Positions 18,107-32,598 are shown, numbered from the stretch's first letter. The stretch is 64,000 bases of DNA from Polynucleobacter meluiroseus (GCF_900205755.1 NZ_OANS01000003.1:248001-312000), one strand, 5' to 3'. Made by a program: numbers and translations. Notes: generated by a model not told the origin, from the letters alone.

Positions 18107-19125
18107 GCAAAATGATCAAAAGATTGAAGTAACAATGCTGTCTGACTTTCATCGATAGGCATACCATCCGCGCTCAATACGGTCAAAACGGCTCTCTCGG
18201 ATTGCATAGGCTTGATACGCCCAATTTGAGTTAAAGGTAACTGCAGAGTGCGACCGATCTCCTCAATTTTTGACCGAAGTCTTTGGGGTGCAGTAAAGCA
18301 GAGCTCGTAATCGTCGCCGCCGCTTGCGGCAAATTGATTTTGAAAGTGAATGGCTTGTTTTAAAAGAGTAGGAGACTTGGGTAGTCGATCTAAGTAAACC
18401 TCTGCATCTTTTTGAGAGCCTTCTAGGAGGTGCTTGAGGTCTCCTAATAAGCCATCCGAAATATCCAGTGCTGCATGGGCAACACCTCTCAAAGCAAGGC
18501 CTAGGGCAATTCTCGGGCTTGGCTGATGCATGCGATGTTGGATCGCTTCTAAATCCTGCGGATTTAAATCAAGCTCATGACGCAATGCAGCAAGAGTGAG
18601 GCGCGCATCACCTACGGTTCCAGATACCCAAATGTCATCTTCGACCTGGGCACCCGATCTTTTAATGGCGAGGCCCTTTGGAACGTTACCAAAAGCAGTA
18701 ATGCAAATATTTAAGGGGCCTGCAGTGGTGTCACCCCCAACCAAGGGGCATTCAAAGGCTTGGGCAGCCGCGAAGAGCCCTTTAGAAAAAGACTGAAGCC
18801 AGTTAGCATCAGCCTCTGGCAGGGCGAGTGCGAGTGTAAACCCTAGGGGCTTAGCCCCCATTGCAGCTAAGTCTGATAGGTTGACGGCTAAGGCTTTATA
18901 GCCCAACCACTCTGGGTTGGCGTCGACAAAAAAATGCCTGCCCTCCACCAACATATCGCTAGTGATAGCCAGTTCATCTATCGGGGAAACCCTGAGTAGT
19001 GCGCAGTCATCTCCAATGCCCAGCGCCACTGAGTGAGGCTGCGCAGCAAGCATCGCTTCCGACGCCTCTTTGAAAAAGCGACCAATTAATGCGAATTCTC
19101 CGAGGGGGGTAACTGGGGATTTCAT
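18103..19125 (-). CDS. thiL: Thiamine-monophosphate kinase
   Basis: ThiL phosphorylates thiamine monophosphate to the active diphosphate cofactor, which transketolase encoded 4 kb away needs. The 340-residue protein belongs to the PurM/SelD ATP-binding fold. It shows GEFALIGRFF at the N-terminus, GIGDDCALL with metal-binding aspartates, AVNLSDLAAMGAKPLGFTLAL, GGDTTAGPLNI and DISDGLLGDLKHLL. It is first in thiL-pgpA-pncC and divergent from maeB. I see no TPP riboswitch in the 83 bp upstream of the start. Confidence 0.96.
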   Translation of the reverse strand: MKSPVTPLGEFALIGRFFKEASEAMLAAQPHSVALGIGDDCALLRVSPIDELAITSDMLVEGRHFFVDANPEWLGYKALAVNLSDLAAMGAKPLGFTLALALPEADANWLQSFSKGLFAAAQAFECPLVGGDTTAGPLNICITAFGNVPKGLAIKRSGAQVEDDIWVSGTVGDARLTLAALRHELDLNPQDLEAIQHRMHQPSPRIALGLALRGVAHAALDISDGLLGDLKHLLEGSQKDAEVYLDRLPKSPTLLKQAIHFQNQFAASGGDDYELCFTAPQRLRSKIEEIGRTLQLPLTQIGRIKPMQSERAVLTVLSADGMPIDESQTALLLQSFDHFA

Positions 19126-19208
19126 GCCTCATTTTATGGCTCTTGGAGATCTGTCACTCGAGAGGACTAGAATTATGTCTTTAATGCCTCTTAGTGATGA
19201 ATTTAACC

Positions 19209-21536
19209 ATGAGCAAACCAAGCGATAACAACAAAGAACAGCAAGCAGCAGATCTAAGAGCGGCTGCTCTCCACTATCACGAATTTCCTGTTCCGGGAAA
19301 GATTGAAATTGCGCCAACTAAGCAATTAATCAATCAGCGTGATTTAGCGCTTGCCTACACTCCTGGAGTCGCAGCGGCTTGCGAAGAAATCGCTAAAGAT
19401 CCCGCGAATTCATTTCGCTATACGGCTAGAGGAAATCTAGTTGGCGTTATCACCAACGGTACCGCGGTATTGGGTTTAGGAAACATTGGGCCGCTCGCCA
19501 GTAAGCCAGTGATGGAAGGCAAGGCTGTTCTGTTTAAGAAATTTGCTGGTATTGATGTATTTGATATTGAGATTAATGAGAGCGATCCAGAAAAGTTAGT
19601 AGAAATCATTGCCTCTCTAGAGCCTACCTTTGGTGGCATCAACTTAGAAGATATTAAGGCGCCGGATTGTTTCTTGGTGGAACGCAAGCTACAAGCCCGT
19701 ATGAAAATCCCTGTCTTCCATGATGATCAACATGGAACGGCAATTGTGGTGGCCGCAGCGATTCTGAACGGCTTGAAGGTGGTTGGCAAAACGGTATCGA
19801 ATGTGAAGTTAGTGACTTCGGGAGCTGGCGCAGCTGCCTTGGCTTGCTTGGATTTGCTAGTCGACCTAGGCATACCTCGCAAAAATATTTGGGTTACCGA
19901 TTTAGCAGGCGTGGCATACAAAGGTCGTACGGAATTAATGGATCCAGAAAAGGAGCCATTTTGCCAAGAGACCAATTTAAGAACCTTGGATGAAGCCATC
20001 GAAGGTGCGGACATTTTCTTGGGCCTTTCTGCAGGCGGCGTCCTCAAGCAAAGCATGGTCAAAAAGATGGCGCCTAAGCCATTGGTATTTGCTTTAGCGA
20101 ACCCTACGCCAGAGATTCTTCCTGAAGAAGTAAAGGAAGTGCGTCCTGATGCCGTGATGGCGACTGGCCGAACAGATTACCCAAATCAGGTGAATAACGT
20201 CTTGTGCTTCCCCTTTATATTCCGTGGCGCCTTGGATGTTGGAGCCACGACGATTACGCGCGGCATGGAAGTGGCGGCCGTGAACGCGGTGGCCGAGCTG
20301 GCTCAAGCTGAGCAGAGTGAGGTGGTTACTTCTGTATACGGTATTGAGAATGTTTCGTTTGGCCCTGAATACCTCATCCCTAAACCATTTGATCCACGCT
20401 TAATTACGGTGATAGCACCTGCCGTTGCTAAAGCGGCGATGGAGGATGGTGTTGCGCTTCGTCCAATCAAAGACTTTGATGCGTACCGCAATCAACTCCA
20501 GCAATTTGTATATCACTCTGGTGCTTTGATGAAGCCCTTGTTTGCCATTGCGCAACAGGCGCCCGCCGAGCAGAAGCGCATTGTTTTTGCCGAGGGTGAA
20601 GATGAGCGTGTTCTACGCGCTGTTCAAATCATCATCGATGAACGTTTGGCCACTCCAATCTTGATTGGTCGCCCCGCCGTGATTGAGCATCGTATTGAGA
20701 AGTTCGGCTTGCGTATGCAAATAGCGAAGGACTTTGAGGTAGTGAATCCAGAGAACGATGAGCGCTTCCGTGACTTTTGGCAATCTTACGCAGCTCTCAT
20801 GGAGCGCAAGGGTGTAACTGAGGCTTTTGCTAAGTTGGAAATGCGCCGTCGCAATACCTTGATTGGCGCGATGCTGATCAAAAAAGGAATGGCCGACGGT
20901 ATGGTTTGCGGCACAGTCGGTAATCCGCTGACTCATCTGAAATACATTGACGAAGTGGTGGGTCACAAGTCTAGTGCTAATGTGTACGGCGCTATGTCCG
21001 GCTTAATCTTGCCAGGGCGCCAAGTGTTCTTAGTTGATACCCATATCAACATTGACCCTACTGCTTCAGAATTAGCAGAAATCACGCTGATGGCTGCGAG
21101 TGAAATGCGTAAATTGGGCTTTGTTCCTAAGGTCGCACTAGTATCTCACTCAAATTTTGGTTCTAGCAACGCGCCATCTGCTGTCAAGATGCGGGAAGTC
21201 TTGGCCTTAATACAGGCGGCTGATCCTGCACTCGAGGTGGATGGTGAGATGCATGGTGATAGCGCTTTGGATGCATCCATTCGGGCGGGCGCCGTAACAT
21301 CGTCGCCATTGAAGGGCGACGCAAATTTACTGGTATTGCCTAATATTGATGCCGCCAATATTTCTTATAACTTGCTTAAAACCGCTGCAGGTAATGGCAT
21401 CGCCATTGGGCCTCTGCTATTGGGTGTTGCCAAGCCGATTCATATCATTACCCCAGCGGCAACCGTTCGGCGCATTGTGAATGTGACGACCTTGGCGGTG
21501 GTTGAGGCGGTCAGTAATGCGCGTGGAGTAGCCTAA
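19209..21536 (+). CDS. maeB: NADP-dependent malic enzyme with C-terminal phosphotransacetylase-like domain
   Basis: MaeB converts malate to pyruvate and CO2 with NADP. Residues ~1-430 are the malic enzyme part, with [18 protein letters not shown], the metal site [11 protein letters not shown] and the nucleotide loop [16 protein letters not shown]. Residues ~440-775 resemble phosphate acetyltransferase ([15 protein letters not shown] and [14 protein letters not shown]), which in this family regulates and oligomerises rather than acetylates. GTG 19194 and ATG 19197 are alternative starts; none has a clear Shine-Dalgarno, and I use the ATG at 19209 because MSKPSD fits relatives I recall. It is divergent from thiL. 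Confidence 0.94.
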   Translation: MSKPSDNNKEQQAADLRAAALHYHEFPVPGKIEIAPTKQLINQRDLALAYTPGVAAACEEIAKDPANSFRYTARGNLVGVITNGTAVLGLGNIGPLASKPVMEGKAVLFKKFAGIDVFDIEINESDPEKLVEIIASLEPTFGGINLEDIKAPDCFLVERKLQARMKIPVFHDDQHGTAIVVAAAILNGLKVVGKTVSNVKLVTSGAGAAALACLDLLVDLGIPRKNIWVTDLAGVAYKGRTELMDPEKEPFCQETNLRTLDEAIEGADIFLGLSAGGVLKQSMVKKMAPKPLVFALANPTPEILPEEVKEVRPDAVMATGRTDYPNQVNNVLCFPFIFRGALDVGATTITRGMEVAAVNAVAELAQAEQSEVVTSVYGIENVSFGPEYLIPKPFDPRLITVIAPAVAKAAMEDGVALRPIKDFDAYRNQLQQFVYHSGALMKPLFAIAQQAPAEQKRIVFAEGEDERVLRAVQIIIDERLATPILIGRPAVIEHRIEKFGLRMQIAKDFEVVNPENDERFRDFWQSYAALMERKGVTEAFAKLEMRRRNTLIGAMLIKKGMADGMVCGTVGNPLTHLKYIDEVVGHKSSANVYGAMSGLILPGRQVFLVDTHINIDPTASELAEITLMAASEMRKLGFVPKVALVSHSNFGSSNAPSAVKMREVLALIQAADPALEVDGEMHGDSALDASIRAGAVTSSPLKGDANLLVLPNIDAANISYNLLKTAAGNGIAIGPLLLGVAKPIHIITPAATVRRIVNVTTLAVVEAVSNARGVA

Positions 21537-21594
21537 ATCCGATTAAAATGAAGTTAGTTAGCGTTCACTACTATATATTAATCCTATAGATATC

Positions 21595-21622
21595 AATAGC
21601 TTGGGTAAAACAGGCTATTTTT
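21595..21622 (+). terminator. Possible weak terminator after maeB
   Basis: AATAGC (21595-21600) and GCTATT (21614-21619) form a 6 bp stem with a 13 nt loop, ending in a run of T. The stem is short and AT-rich, so this is tentative. It falls in the 129 bp gap between maeB and the barstar-like gene. Confidence 0.3.
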
Positions 21623-21665
21623 GGGCTTGATTTGATGTCACGTTAGGGGTAATCTAGCTCCCATC

Positions 21666-22286
21666 ATGAATAATCGCTCTGAAAATACCAGTACAGGAAG
21701 CTTTGACGAACATAGTCGCGCTGAAAGTTGGGATAGCAATGATCGACTCGAAACCGAATCATCTGCAGCCAATGTTTATGCCCAAGGCGGTTTGTCACAT
21801 TTACAAAACTACGCAGCGAATCAAGTTTCCGGCAAGAAGGTAACATCCTCTTGGCGCGCAGCTTTAGCAGTGCGTGATGCTGGACCCCCTGCGATGTTGC
21901 GCAGTGTGCGCCCTAATATTGTGCAATCGATTCGGGCATTTCGTACTCCAGATCTGCAGGAAGCTGCCACCGAACTTGGTCAGCACTTCATTTATGCGCA
22001 ATGCGCAAATGCTGTCACCAAAGGTGAGGTTCTCGAGTCTATTGCGATTGCTTACAGCTTTACTAAGCAGCAAGCAAAAAACTACGATCCTCTTTTAGAT
22101 GCTTTGACAACCATGATGGACAAAGCTGGCTCACAGCCTGGATTTGTAGTGGTTCTTGAAGGCTTGCCTTGTACTCAAAAGTTTGACAAAGAAGCTCGCG
22201 AAACGCTTTTAGATGTGTTCCGCGACGCCGTAGATTTTTGGGCTGAACGTAGAACACCTTACCGCGTGTTCTACTCATTTGCTTAA
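21666..22286 (+). CDS. Barstar-family protein with long N-terminal extension
   Basis: The C-terminal ~110 residues of this 206-residue protein resemble barstar, the barnase inhibitor: a region starting SIRAFRTPDLQEAATELGQHFIYAQC, then KNYDPLLDALTTMM, QPGFVVVLEGLP and DAVDFWAERRTPYRVFYSF. The first ~90 residues are polar and of low complexity (many Ser, Glu, Asn) with no known domain. I see no barnase-type ribonuclease gene beside it. Betaproteobacteria often carry such orphan barstar-like genes, so it may not be an antitoxin at all. A terminator shared with rsmE follows at once. Confidence 0.75.
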   Translation: MNNRSENTSTGSFDEHSRAESWDSNDRLETESSAANVYAQGGLSHLQNYAANQVSGKKVTSSWRAALAVRDAGPPAMLRSVRPNIVQSIRAFRTPDLQEAATELGQHFIYAQCANAVTKGEVLESIAIAYSFTKQQAKNYDPLLDALTTMMDKAGSQPGFVVVLEGLPCTQKFDKEARETLLDVFRDAVDFWAERRTPYRVFYSFA

Positions 22287-22303
22287 CTCGCTACATGCTT
22301 AAA

Positions 22304-22330
22304 AAAATCGCCTCTACTTGAGGCGATTTT
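22304..22330. terminator. Bidirectional terminator between the barstar-like gene and rsmE
   Basis: Perfect arms AAAATCGCCT (22304-22313) and AGGCGATTTT (22321-22330) are flanked by A- and T-runs, so the hairpin can stop transcription from both convergent genes. It overlaps the last codons of rsmE. Confidence 0.88.
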
Positions 22331-23075
22331 GCATTTCTGGGTTCCAAATACTGTGTACCGCAGTAATAGCTACAACTCCTGCCGTCTCTGTGCGCAATAC
22401 TCGCTCACCCAAGGAAACCAATTGATATCCGGCAGCTTCCGCTTGGGCCTCTTCCTCTGGAGTGTGACCACCTTCAGGTCCAATCATCAACTCGATGGCT
22501 TGAGGACTATTTTCAAGAAGTACTGAATAGAGGCTTTTGCCAGTATCAGGAGTCAAAAGCAATTTAAGCTTCACATCATTTGGTTCGCTAAGGTATTGAG
22601 CGAAAGTTAGCACGGGTAGCACTTGAGCCAAAACAGTGCGATCACATTGCTCGCAGGCCGCCTGAACAATGCCCTGCCAATGCAATACTCGCTTTTGGGC
22701 GCGCTCCATATCGCTTGAACGAGTGAGTTTTAAGACAGAGCGCTCGCATTGCAGGGGAATAATCCTCTGCGCACCTGTTTCAATGGCTTTTTCTACCACC
22801 CAATCCATTTTGTCGCCACCAGCAAGCCCTTGCGCCAAGGTAATGGCATAGGAGGTCTCACGATGGGTGTCTGTGCGAATCTCGCTGAGTTGGACCTGCC
22901 CAGCTTTTCCTGAAAAAGAGTGGAGATTGGCTGATGCAACTTGGCCATTTCCATCGAAAACGGGGAAGATTTCACCCACTTGGACCCGGCGAACGCGCAA
23001 ATGATGGGCGAGCTCGGGTGGAATGGAAGTTGGCTTTTGGGAATCCCACGGCCCGGGAAGATAAAATTGAGGCAT
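22314..23075 (-). CDS. rsmE: 16S rRNA (uracil1498-N3)-methyltransferase
   Basis: RsmE methylates U1498 of 16S rRNA. The 253-residue protein has an N-terminal PUA-like RNA-binding part ([21 protein letters not shown]) and a C-terminal SPOUT knot with [32 protein letters not shown] and [11 protein letters not shown], the trefoil segments that hold SAM. It is divergent from tkt with 45 bp between starts and shares a terminator with the barstar-like gene. Confidence 0.95.
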   Translation of the reverse strand: MPQFYLPGPWDSQKPTSIPPELAHHLRVRRVQVGEIFPVFDGNGQVASANLHSFSGKAGQVQLSEIRTDTHRETSYAITLAQGLAGGDKMDWVVEKAIETGAQRIIPLQCERSVLKLTRSSDMERAQKRVLHWQGIVQAACEQCDRTVLAQVLPVLTFAQYLSEPNDVKLKLLLTPDTGKSLYSVLLENSPQAIELMIGPEGGHTPEEEAQAEAAGYQLVSLGERVLRTETAGVVAITAVHSIWNPEMQNRLK

Positions 23076-23120
23076 TACCGAAATATAGCGAATTTATTTT
23101 CCCCGAGAGCAAAAATTAAT

Positions 23121-25115
23121 ATGTCGAATCTTCAAAGTAGGATGGCTAACGCCATTCGTGCCCTATCCATGGACGCTGTTCAACAAGCGAACTCTGGACA
23201 TCCCGGTATGCCAATGGGTATGGCCGACATTGCTGTGGGTCTTTGGAATGAGCATTTGCAACACAATCCGACCGATCCCCATTGGGTCAATCGCGATCGC
23301 TTCGTTTTATCGAACGGCCATGGTTCCATGTTGTTGTATTCACTCTTACATCTGACTGGCTACGATTTGCCGATGGAAGAATTAAAAAATTTCCGTCAAT
23401 TACATAGCAAGACTGCAGGTCACCCTGAATACGGAATTACTCCCGGGGTAGAAACTACTACTGGCCCGCTGGGTCAGGGCATTGCGAATGCTGTTGGCAT
23501 GGCCTTGGCTGAAAAATTATTGGCCGAAGAATTTAATCGCCCCGGCTTCGATCTGGTGAATCACTTCACCTATGTTTTTATGGGCGATGGCTGTTTGATG
23601 GAAGGTATTAGCCATGAAGTTTGTTCTTTAGCTGGTACTTTAAAGCTTAATAAGCTGATTGCTTTATGGGATGACAACGGGATTTCAATTGACGGCAAGA
23701 TTGTGTCTTGGTTTAACGAAGATACGCCAAAACGTTTTGAGGCATACGGATGGAACGTCATTCGCGCTGTGGACGGACACGATGCTAATGCGGTATCCAA
23801 GGCAATTGCCAGCGCAAAACAAAGCGATAAACCCACCTTGATTTGTTGCAAGACGGCTATTGGTCAAGGCTCGCCGAATATGGCTGGTAGCGATAAGGTA
23901 CATGGCTCACCACTTGGAGCTGCTGAGATTGCCGCGACACGTGTTGCATTGAATTGGCCATATGCCCCGTTTGAAATTCCGAGCGATGTCTATGAGGCTT
24001 GGGATTTTAAGAAGCGTGGACAGGCTGCTGAAAATGCATGGGATGCGAAATATCAGGCATACCAAAAGCAATACCCTCAGTTAGCTTCAGAATTAGTACG
24101 CCGCATGCGCGGTGAGTTATCGCAAGACTTTACGTCTACTCTAAATACTCTCTTGAAGACATGCCAATCTAAAGCGGAAACGATTGCTACACGTAAGGCA
24201 AGTCAAAATGCGATTGAAGCTTTAGCTCCCGCCTTGCCAGAATTTATGGGCGGTTCTGCAGATCTAACGGGTTCAAACTTAACGAATTGGTCAACCTGCA
24301 AAGCGGTCCGCTCTAATCAATGGGGCAATCATATTAACTATGGTGTCCGCGAGTTTGGTATGAGCGCCATCATGAATGGCATTGCACTCCACGGCGGCTA
24401 TATTCCCTTTGGTGGAACATTCTTAACTTTTTCTGATTACAGTCGCAATGCCTTGCGTATGGCAGCTTTAATGAAATTACGCAGCATTTATGTCTTTACT
24501 CATGACTCTATTGGTTTAGGTGAGGACGGACCAACACATCAATCCGTCGAACAGATAGCTAGCTTACGACTCATTCCTAATATGACAGTTTGGCGTCCGT
24601 GCGATACCACTGAGAGTGCGGTAGCTTGGGGCGCCGCCGTGCAGCGCCAGAATGGCCCGAGCGCATTAATTTTTAGTCGCCAAAACTGTCCTTTTGTTTC
24701 TCGTAGCGAAAAACAGATACAAGATATTGCGCGAGGCGGATACGTTTTGCGAGAATCCAAAAAGTCGAAAATGGATGCCGTCATTATGGCCACAGGCTCT
24801 GAAATTGCCTTGGCTTTGCAATCGGCCGAACAGTTAGAAAAAGAGGGCTTAAGTATTCGGGTGGTGTCGATTCCTTCAACTACTGTATTTGACCAACAAG
24901 ACGCGAAATATAAAGCAAGCATCTTGCCTGCCAAGGTCCCACGCATTGCAGTGGAAGCTGGAGTAACTGATTTTTGGTGGAAGTATGGTTGCGCAGCGGT
25001 GCATGGAGTTGATACCTTTGGTGAGTCTGCGCCCGCTCCCGTGCTTTATGACTACTTTGGCTTAACACCAGAGCAGATTTCGAAAACCGTTCGGCAATGT
25101 ATTGCCAATTCATAA
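23121..25115 (+). CDS. tkt: Transketolase
   Basis: Transketolase moves two-carbon units between sugar phosphates in the pentose phosphate pathway, using thiamine diphosphate. From the ATG at 23121 the product has 664 residues, the normal length, and starts [20 protein letters not shown]. Visible are [12 protein letters not shown], the cofactor motif [27 protein letters not shown]-like [19 protein letters not shown], and [15 protein letters not shown]. The frame is open upstream to 22941, but that part overlaps rsmE on the other strand and has no family similarity. gap follows after 42 bp. Confidence 0.97.
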   Translation: MSNLQSRMANAIRALSMDAVQQANSGHPGMPMGMADIAVGLWNEHLQHNPTDPHWVNRDRFVLSNGHGSMLLYSLLHLTGYDLPMEELKNFRQLHSKTAGHPEYGITPGVETTTGPLGQGIANAVGMALAEKLLAEEFNRPGFDLVNHFTYVFMGDGCLMEGISHEVCSLAGTLKLNKLIALWDDNGISIDGKIVSWFNEDTPKRFEAYGWNVIRAVDGHDANAVSKAIASAKQSDKPTLICCKTAIGQGSPNMAGSDKVHGSPLGAAEIAATRVALNWPYAPFEIPSDVYEAWDFKKRGQAAENAWDAKYQAYQKQYPQLASELVRRMRGELSQDFTSTLNTLLKTCQSKAETIATRKASQNAIEALAPALPEFMGGSADLTGSNLTNWSTCKAVRSNQWGNHINYGVREFGMSAIMNGIALHGGYIPFGGTFLTFSDYSRNALRMAALMKLRSIYVFTHDSIGLGEDGPTHQSVEQIASLRLIPNMTVWRPCDTTESAVAWGAAVQRQNGPSALIFSRQNCPFVSRSEKQIQDIARGGYVLRESKKSKMDAVIMATGSEIALALQSAEQLEKEGLSIRVVSIPSTTVFDQQDAKYKASILPAKVPRIAVEAGVTDFWWKYGCAAVHGVDTFGESAPAPVLYDYFGLTPEQISKTVRQCIANS

Positions 25116-25157
25116 TCAACGCCAGATGAAACACTCAACATTAGCAAGGAAAATGCC

Positions 25158-26186
25158 ATGACAATTCGCGTAGCAATCAATGGTTACGGCCGTATTGGCC
25201 GCATGGTTTTGCGGGCCTTATATGAGGATCAGGTCAATGGCAAGCCACGGCGGGATATCCAGATTGTGGCGATTAATGCCATGGGCGATATCGATATCAA
25301 CGCACACCTGACTCAATACGATTCCGCGCACGGAAGATTTCCTGCAGAAGTAAGGGTAGATGGCGACTGCATGGTGGTCAACGGTGACCGCATTAAAATG
25401 TTTTCCACTCGCAATCCTTTGGAAATTCCTTGGGGCGAACTGGGCGTTGATTTGGTATTGGAATGTACTGGGAAATTTACCTCAAAAGAAAAGGCTCTAG
25501 TTCACATCGCCCAGGGCGCTAAAAAAGTATTGATTTCTGCCCCTGGCGACAAAGATGTCGATGCAACCATCGTTTACGGCGTCAATCAGCAGGTTCTTAA
25601 GCCTAGTGATGTGGTTGTGTCCAATGCTAGTTGCACAACCAACTGTCTAGCACCACTAGTTAAGCCCTTACTCGAGCATATCGGGATTGAGTCTGGGTTA
25701 ATGACAACAATCCATGCTTTTACGAACGATCAAGTCTTAACCGATGTGTATCACCAAGATATGCGTCGCGCTCGCTCCGCTGTCATGAGTATGATTCCCA
25801 CAAAAACTGGGGCGGCCAAAGCCATAGGCTTGGTTTTGCCGGAATTACTGGGGCGTTTTGATGGATTTGCGATGCGCGTTCCTTTAATTAACGTCTCAGT
25901 GGTTGATTTAACCTTTGTACCCAGTCGCGCTACCAGCGTTAACGAAATCAATACCCTTTTGAAGGCAGCCAGTGAAGGTGAGCTCAAGGGCATCTTGGGC
26001 TTTAACACCTTGCCCTTAGTCTCTATTGACTTCAATCATGACCCACGTCCAAGTATTTATGACGCCTCTCAAACCCGAGTATCCGCAGATGGTAAGTTGG
26101 TAAAGGTGCTCTCTTGGTACGACAACGAGTGGGGTTATTCAGTGCAAATGCTGAATGCGGCTGAGGCTTTGATGGCAGTAAATTAA
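25158..26186 (+). CDS. gap: Type I glyceraldehyde-3-phosphate dehydrogenase
   Basis: GAPDH oxidises glyceraldehyde 3-phosphate to 1,3-bisphosphoglycerate with NAD(P). The 342-residue protein starts with the Rossmann loop [10 protein letters not shown] and has the active-site [12 protein letters not shown] with catalytic C159, then [16 protein letters not shown] and [10 protein letters not shown]. The order tkt-gap, 42 bp apart, links central carbon steps that both handle glyceraldehyde 3-phosphate. A terminator follows at 26219. Confidence 0.97.
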   Translation: MTIRVAINGYGRIGRMVLRALYEDQVNGKPRRDIQIVAINAMGDIDINAHLTQYDSAHGRFPAEVRVDGDCMVVNGDRIKMFSTRNPLEIPWGELGVDLVLECTGKFTSKEKALVHIAQGAKKVLISAPGDKDVDATIVYGVNQQVLKPSDVVVSNASCTTNCLAPLVKPLLEHIGIESGLMTTIHAFTNDQVLTDVYHQDMRRARSAVMSMIPTKTGAAKAIGLVLPELLGRFDGFAMRVPLINVSVVDLTFVPSRATSVNEINTLLKAASEGELKGILGFNTLPLVSIDFNHDPRPSIYDASQTRVSADGKLVKVLSWYDNEWGYSVQMLNAAEALMAVN

Positions 26187-26218
26187 GTAAAAGCGCTCAA
26201 AATTCGCCAACTTACTGG

Positions 26219-26244
26219 AAAAGACCTCAATTGAGGTCTTTTTT
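26219..26244. terminator. Rho-independent terminator after gap
   Basis: A 12 bp AAAAGACCTCAA/TTGAGGTCTTTT palindrome ends in a T-run on the plus strand. The matching A-run on its left means it may also stop the convergent fur transcript, whose gene ends 26 bp to the right. Confidence 0.9.
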
Positions 26245-26269
26245 CATTAAAAGAGTTTGCATCGCGGTG

Positions 26270-26725
26270 TTAAGCTTTTTTATTGCGACAGTTCTTCTTT
26301 TGGCACTGGCCGTACATTGCTAAGGTGTGTTCTTGTAGCTTAAAACCGAGACTTTTAGCAATTTCTCGCTGTCTTTTCTCAATAGCTTCATCCACAAACT
26401 CTTCAACATGACCGCAATCTAAGCAAACCAAGTGGTCATGGTGTTGACCTTCATTTAGTTCGTAAATTGCCCTGCTATCCCCTTTGCTGGACTCAAAATG
26501 ACTGCGCAGCAACAGCCCGGCCTGCTCAAATTGGGTAAGCACCCGATAAACAGTGGCCAAGCCAATTTCTTGATCATCCTTGGCAAGGGCTACAAAGACA
26601 TCTTCAGCGCTAAAGTGAGTCCCGCCATTTTGATGAAAAAAATCAAGAATTTTCATTCGAGGGCCAGTTGCCTTCAGGCCAATATCGCGTAAATCGGCAG
26701 GAGTAGGGTTTTGGTTCATATTCAT
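26270..26725 (-). CDS. fur: Ferric uptake regulator
   Basis: Fur represses iron-uptake genes when loaded with Fe2+. With ATG 26725 the product has 151 residues. It has the winged-helix segment DLRDIGLKATGPRMKILDFF and recognition region GLATVYRVLTQFEQAGLL, the metal site HHDHLVCLDCGHVEEF with C101 and C104, and a C-terminal Cys-rich tail (CQKKNC). A longer frame to 26770 adds MAGRIIKTLILACKP, which is not Fur-like. bamE starts 97 bp away in the opposite direction, a common Fur-BamE arrangement in beta- and gammaproteobacteria. Confidence 0.96.
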   Translation of the reverse strand: MNMNQNPTPADLRDIGLKATGPRMKILDFFHQNGGTHFSAEDVFVALAKDDQEIGLATVYRVLTQFEQAGLLLRSHFESSKGDSRAIYELNEGQHHDHLVCLDCGHVEEFVDEAIEKRQREIAKSLGFKLQEHTLAMYGQCQKKNCRNKKA

Positions 26726-26822
26726 GGGTTTGCAAGCTAAAATCAAGGTCTTAATGATACGGCCAGCCATGCAAAATTGTCCCTCAGTTTTTTCCTACTT
26801 TTTGAACCCGATTTCAAAAACA

Positions 26823-27377
26823 ATGCACTTTGCCAGATTGGGCTTAACGCTCGCCATGTTTGGTGGGCTAATTGCCATTTCGGGTTGCACCACTTCCGTT
26901 GACGAAACGCAACGAGCTTGGATGAATCAAATTTTTAGGCCGTACGTTCCCGACGTTGTGCAAGGAAATTTTATTTCTAGCGAGCAGTACTCCAAATTGC
27001 AATTGGGCATGAGTCGCGAGCAGGTTCGGCAAATTCTTGGAACGCCATTGTTGGCCGATTACTTTCACGTCAATCGCTGGGACTATATTTTTGAGTTCAA
27101 GCGTGCCGGCCAAACTTTAGGAAAAGAGCGTCGTGTCACTATTTTCTTCGAGGGCGACAAGGTCACGAAATTTGACGGCGATGCCCTGCCAACCGAAGTG
27201 GAATTAGTGGCTGAAATTGATAACTACGCTAAACAAAAACGTTCTTTCTGGCAAATTATTACTGGAACTGGCAAAGGTCCTGTAACCCCAAAGTTACAAC
27301 AACCAGAGTTACTGGTGCCTAGCCCGACCGATAATGCTCCACCAGTCACAAGTAGTCAGACCGTAACCACGAAATAA
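26823..27377 (+). CDS. bamE: Outer membrane protein assembly factor BamE (SmpA/OmlA lipoprotein)
   Basis: BamE is a small outer-membrane lipoprotein of the BAM machine that inserts beta-barrel proteins. From ATG 26823 the product has 184 residues with a signal peptide and lipobox AISGC (lipidated C22). The SmpA domain shows [17 protein letters not shown], the core family motif, and [13 protein letters not shown]. The tail is Pro/Thr-rich. Earlier in-frame starts (26724, 26769) would put the lipobox too far inside, so I reject them. Confidence 0.93.
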   Translation: MHFARLGLTLAMFGGLIAISGCTTSVDETQRAWMNQIFRPYVPDVVQGNFISSEQYSKLQLGMSREQVRQILGTPLLADYFHVNRWDYIFEFKRAGQTLGKERRVTIFFEGDKVTKFDGDALPTEVELVAEIDNYAKQKRSFWQIITGTGKGPVTPKLQQPELLVPSPTDNAPPVTSSQTVTTK

Positions 27378-27405
27378 TTCCCTTTATTACCAAGTGATGA
27401 ATTCA

Positions 27406-30944
<3,539 letters not shown>

Positions 30945-30995
30945 TTGTTCAAATACGAATCTTATAAAAGTCAAAAAATGCACACAGGCTTGAGA

Positions 30996-31517
30996 ATGAA
31001 TCCACTCAAAAGAAGATGGTTGCTGATCTGTGTGCTTACTTGTGCAAGCAGCCTTTTGGCCTGTGGCTATCAATTACGCGGAATGGTTCAGCTGCCTTAT
31101 AAGGCAATTGCGATTACTGGCGTTCCAACACCCCCCATGCGGGCTGATTTGCAAACGGTTATTTTGACGGGAACCAATTTAAAGATAGCCATTAGTCCAA
31201 AAGATGCTGATCTCATTTTAGAAATTACGAGCGATGTATCTGGTCGTGAGATTTTGGCTTACAACTCCAACGGCCAGATTTCTGCATATCGACTGAATAT
31301 TCGCGTTGGGTTTAGGGCGTTTGATCTTTCAGGGGCGGAGGTGGTGCCAGAGTCTGAAATTTACTTAACCCGTGATTTAGACTTTTCTAACTCAACCGTT
31401 TTGGCAACGGACGTTCAGCAAGCGCAATTCTTATCGCAGATGCGTAAGGACCTCTCTGTGCAAATCTTACGTCGCGTTAGCGCTTCGGCAGGCTCTTTAA
31501 AAGCAACCCGTTTTTAA
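30996..31517 (+). CDS. lptE: LPS-assembly lipoprotein LptE
   Basis: LptE is the outer-membrane lipoprotein that plugs the LptD barrel and delivers LPS to the surface. From ATG 30996 the product has 173 residues, with a positively charged signal peptide and lipobox LLACGYQLRG (lipidated C23); the CGYQLRG start is characteristic. The middle matches the LptE fold (LILEITSDVSGREILAYNSNG). An ATG at 30978 is an alternative. Position between leuS and holA supports the call. Confidence 0.92.
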   Translation: MNPLKRRWLLICVLTCASSLLACGYQLRGMVQLPYKAIAITGVPTPPMRADLQTVILTGTNLKIAISPKDADLILEITSDVSGREILAYNSNGQISAYRLNIRVGFRAFDLSGAEVVPESEIYLTRDLDFSNSTVLATDVQQAQFLSQMRKDLSVQILRRVSASAGSLKATRF

Positions 31518-31536
31518 AGAATGATGAAATATTGGC

Positions 31537-32598
31537 ATGGTTAAAAGTGACGCCCTTGCAGTTCATATTAAGTCACTGAGTTCAGCGGCCTCGCTAAAGC
31601 CCCTGTATGTTTTTAGTGGGGATGAACCACTTTTAATGATGGAGGCCATGGATCAGCTCCGGGGCTCTGCCAGAAAATTAGGGTATACCGATCGTGAAGT
31701 GCTGTTGCAAGAACGGGGCTTCGATTGGAGCGCACTTCTCAGCGCCGGTCAGACCATGTCTTTATTTGGAGATAAGCGCTGGGTAGAGTTGCGCATACCG
31801 ACAGGAAAGCCGGGTAAGGATGGGGCTGAGGCGCTAAAACAATTTTCTAAACAAATGGAATCTCAAGCCTTAGGTTCAGATGGTCCCGATACTGTTGTTT
31901 GTATTATTTTGCCAAAGCTAGATGGAAAAACTAAAACTTCAGCTTGGTTCAGCGCGCTTGAAGAGGCAGGCATGGCAATCCAACTGGACTCTCCAGATCG
32001 TGCGCAGTTGCCGCAGTGGATAGCTGGGCGCATGAAAAGGCAGGGGCAAGAAGTTGAGCCAGGGGTTGCTGGGCAGCGCGCCTTGCAATTTATAGCCGAC
32101 CAGGTGGAGGGTAATCTGATTGCGGCCCATCAAGAAATTATCAAATTAGGCTTATTACATCCCGCTGGCGCACTTACTGAAGAGCAGATTCGAGCGGCGA
32201 TTTTGAAGGTCGCACGCTATAACGTGTTTGAGCTCACTGAGGCCATGTTGGCAGGGGATTTATCGCGCTTGAATAGTATGCTCGATGGCTTAAAGGGCGA
32301 AGGTGAGCCCTTAGTGCTCATACTTTGGAGCGTTACCGAAGAGCTTAGGCTACTATCGAAGTTAAAGGCGGCGAATGATGCTGGCGAGTCTGTCCAGCAG
32401 CTGATGCGTGCTCATCGCATATGGGGCAATAAAGAACGCTTGTATCCCGCTGCGTTGAAACGCATCCAGCCTCTTAGACTGCGCCGCGCTATTCAAGTCG
32501 CAGCTGGCTTGGATCGACAGGCTAAAGGCCTATCCGCGGCGGAGTTGCCAACAGATCCTTGGGATGGCTTGCGTTTGGTGGGAAATTTATTGCGTTAA
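31537..32598 (+). CDS. holA: DNA polymerase III delta subunit
   Basis: HolA opens the beta clamp within the clamp loader. The 353-residue protein has the delta-type N-terminal motif LYVFSGDEPLLMMEAMDQLR, the domain I segment with the Walker-like SLFGDKRWVELRIP, ADQVEGNLIAAHQEIIKLGLL, and the C-terminal collar domain. It has no functional P-loop, as expected for delta. It follows lptE by 19 bp. proA starts 59 bp later and is probably separately controlled. Confidence 0.94.
   Translation: MVKSDALAVHIKSLSSAASLKPLYVFSGDEPLLMMEAMDQLRGSARKLGYTDREVLLQERGFDWSALLSAGQTMSLFGDKRWVELRIPTGKPGKDGAEALKQFSKQMESQALGSDGPDTVVCIILPKLDGKTKTSAWFSALEEAGMAIQLDSPDRAQLPQWIAGRMKRQGQEVEPGVAGQRALQFIADQVEGNLIAAHQEIIKLGLLHPAGALTEEQIRAAILKVARYNVFELTEAMLAGDLSRLNSMLDGLKGEGEPLVLILWSVTEELRLLSKLKAANDAGESVQQLMRAHRIWGNKERLYPAALKRIQPLRLRRAIQVAAGLDRQAKGLSAAELPTDPWDGLRLVGNLLR

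Noticed and set aside
19160-19180. Promoter for maeB (TAGAAT at 19168-19173)
   Set aside because: Good -10-like hexamer but no acceptable -35 at 16-18 bp; not strong enough to list as a feature.
22941-23120. 60-codon N-terminal extension of transketolase
   Set aside because: Overlaps rsmE on the other strand and lacks transketolase similarity; ATG 23121 gives the standard N-terminus.
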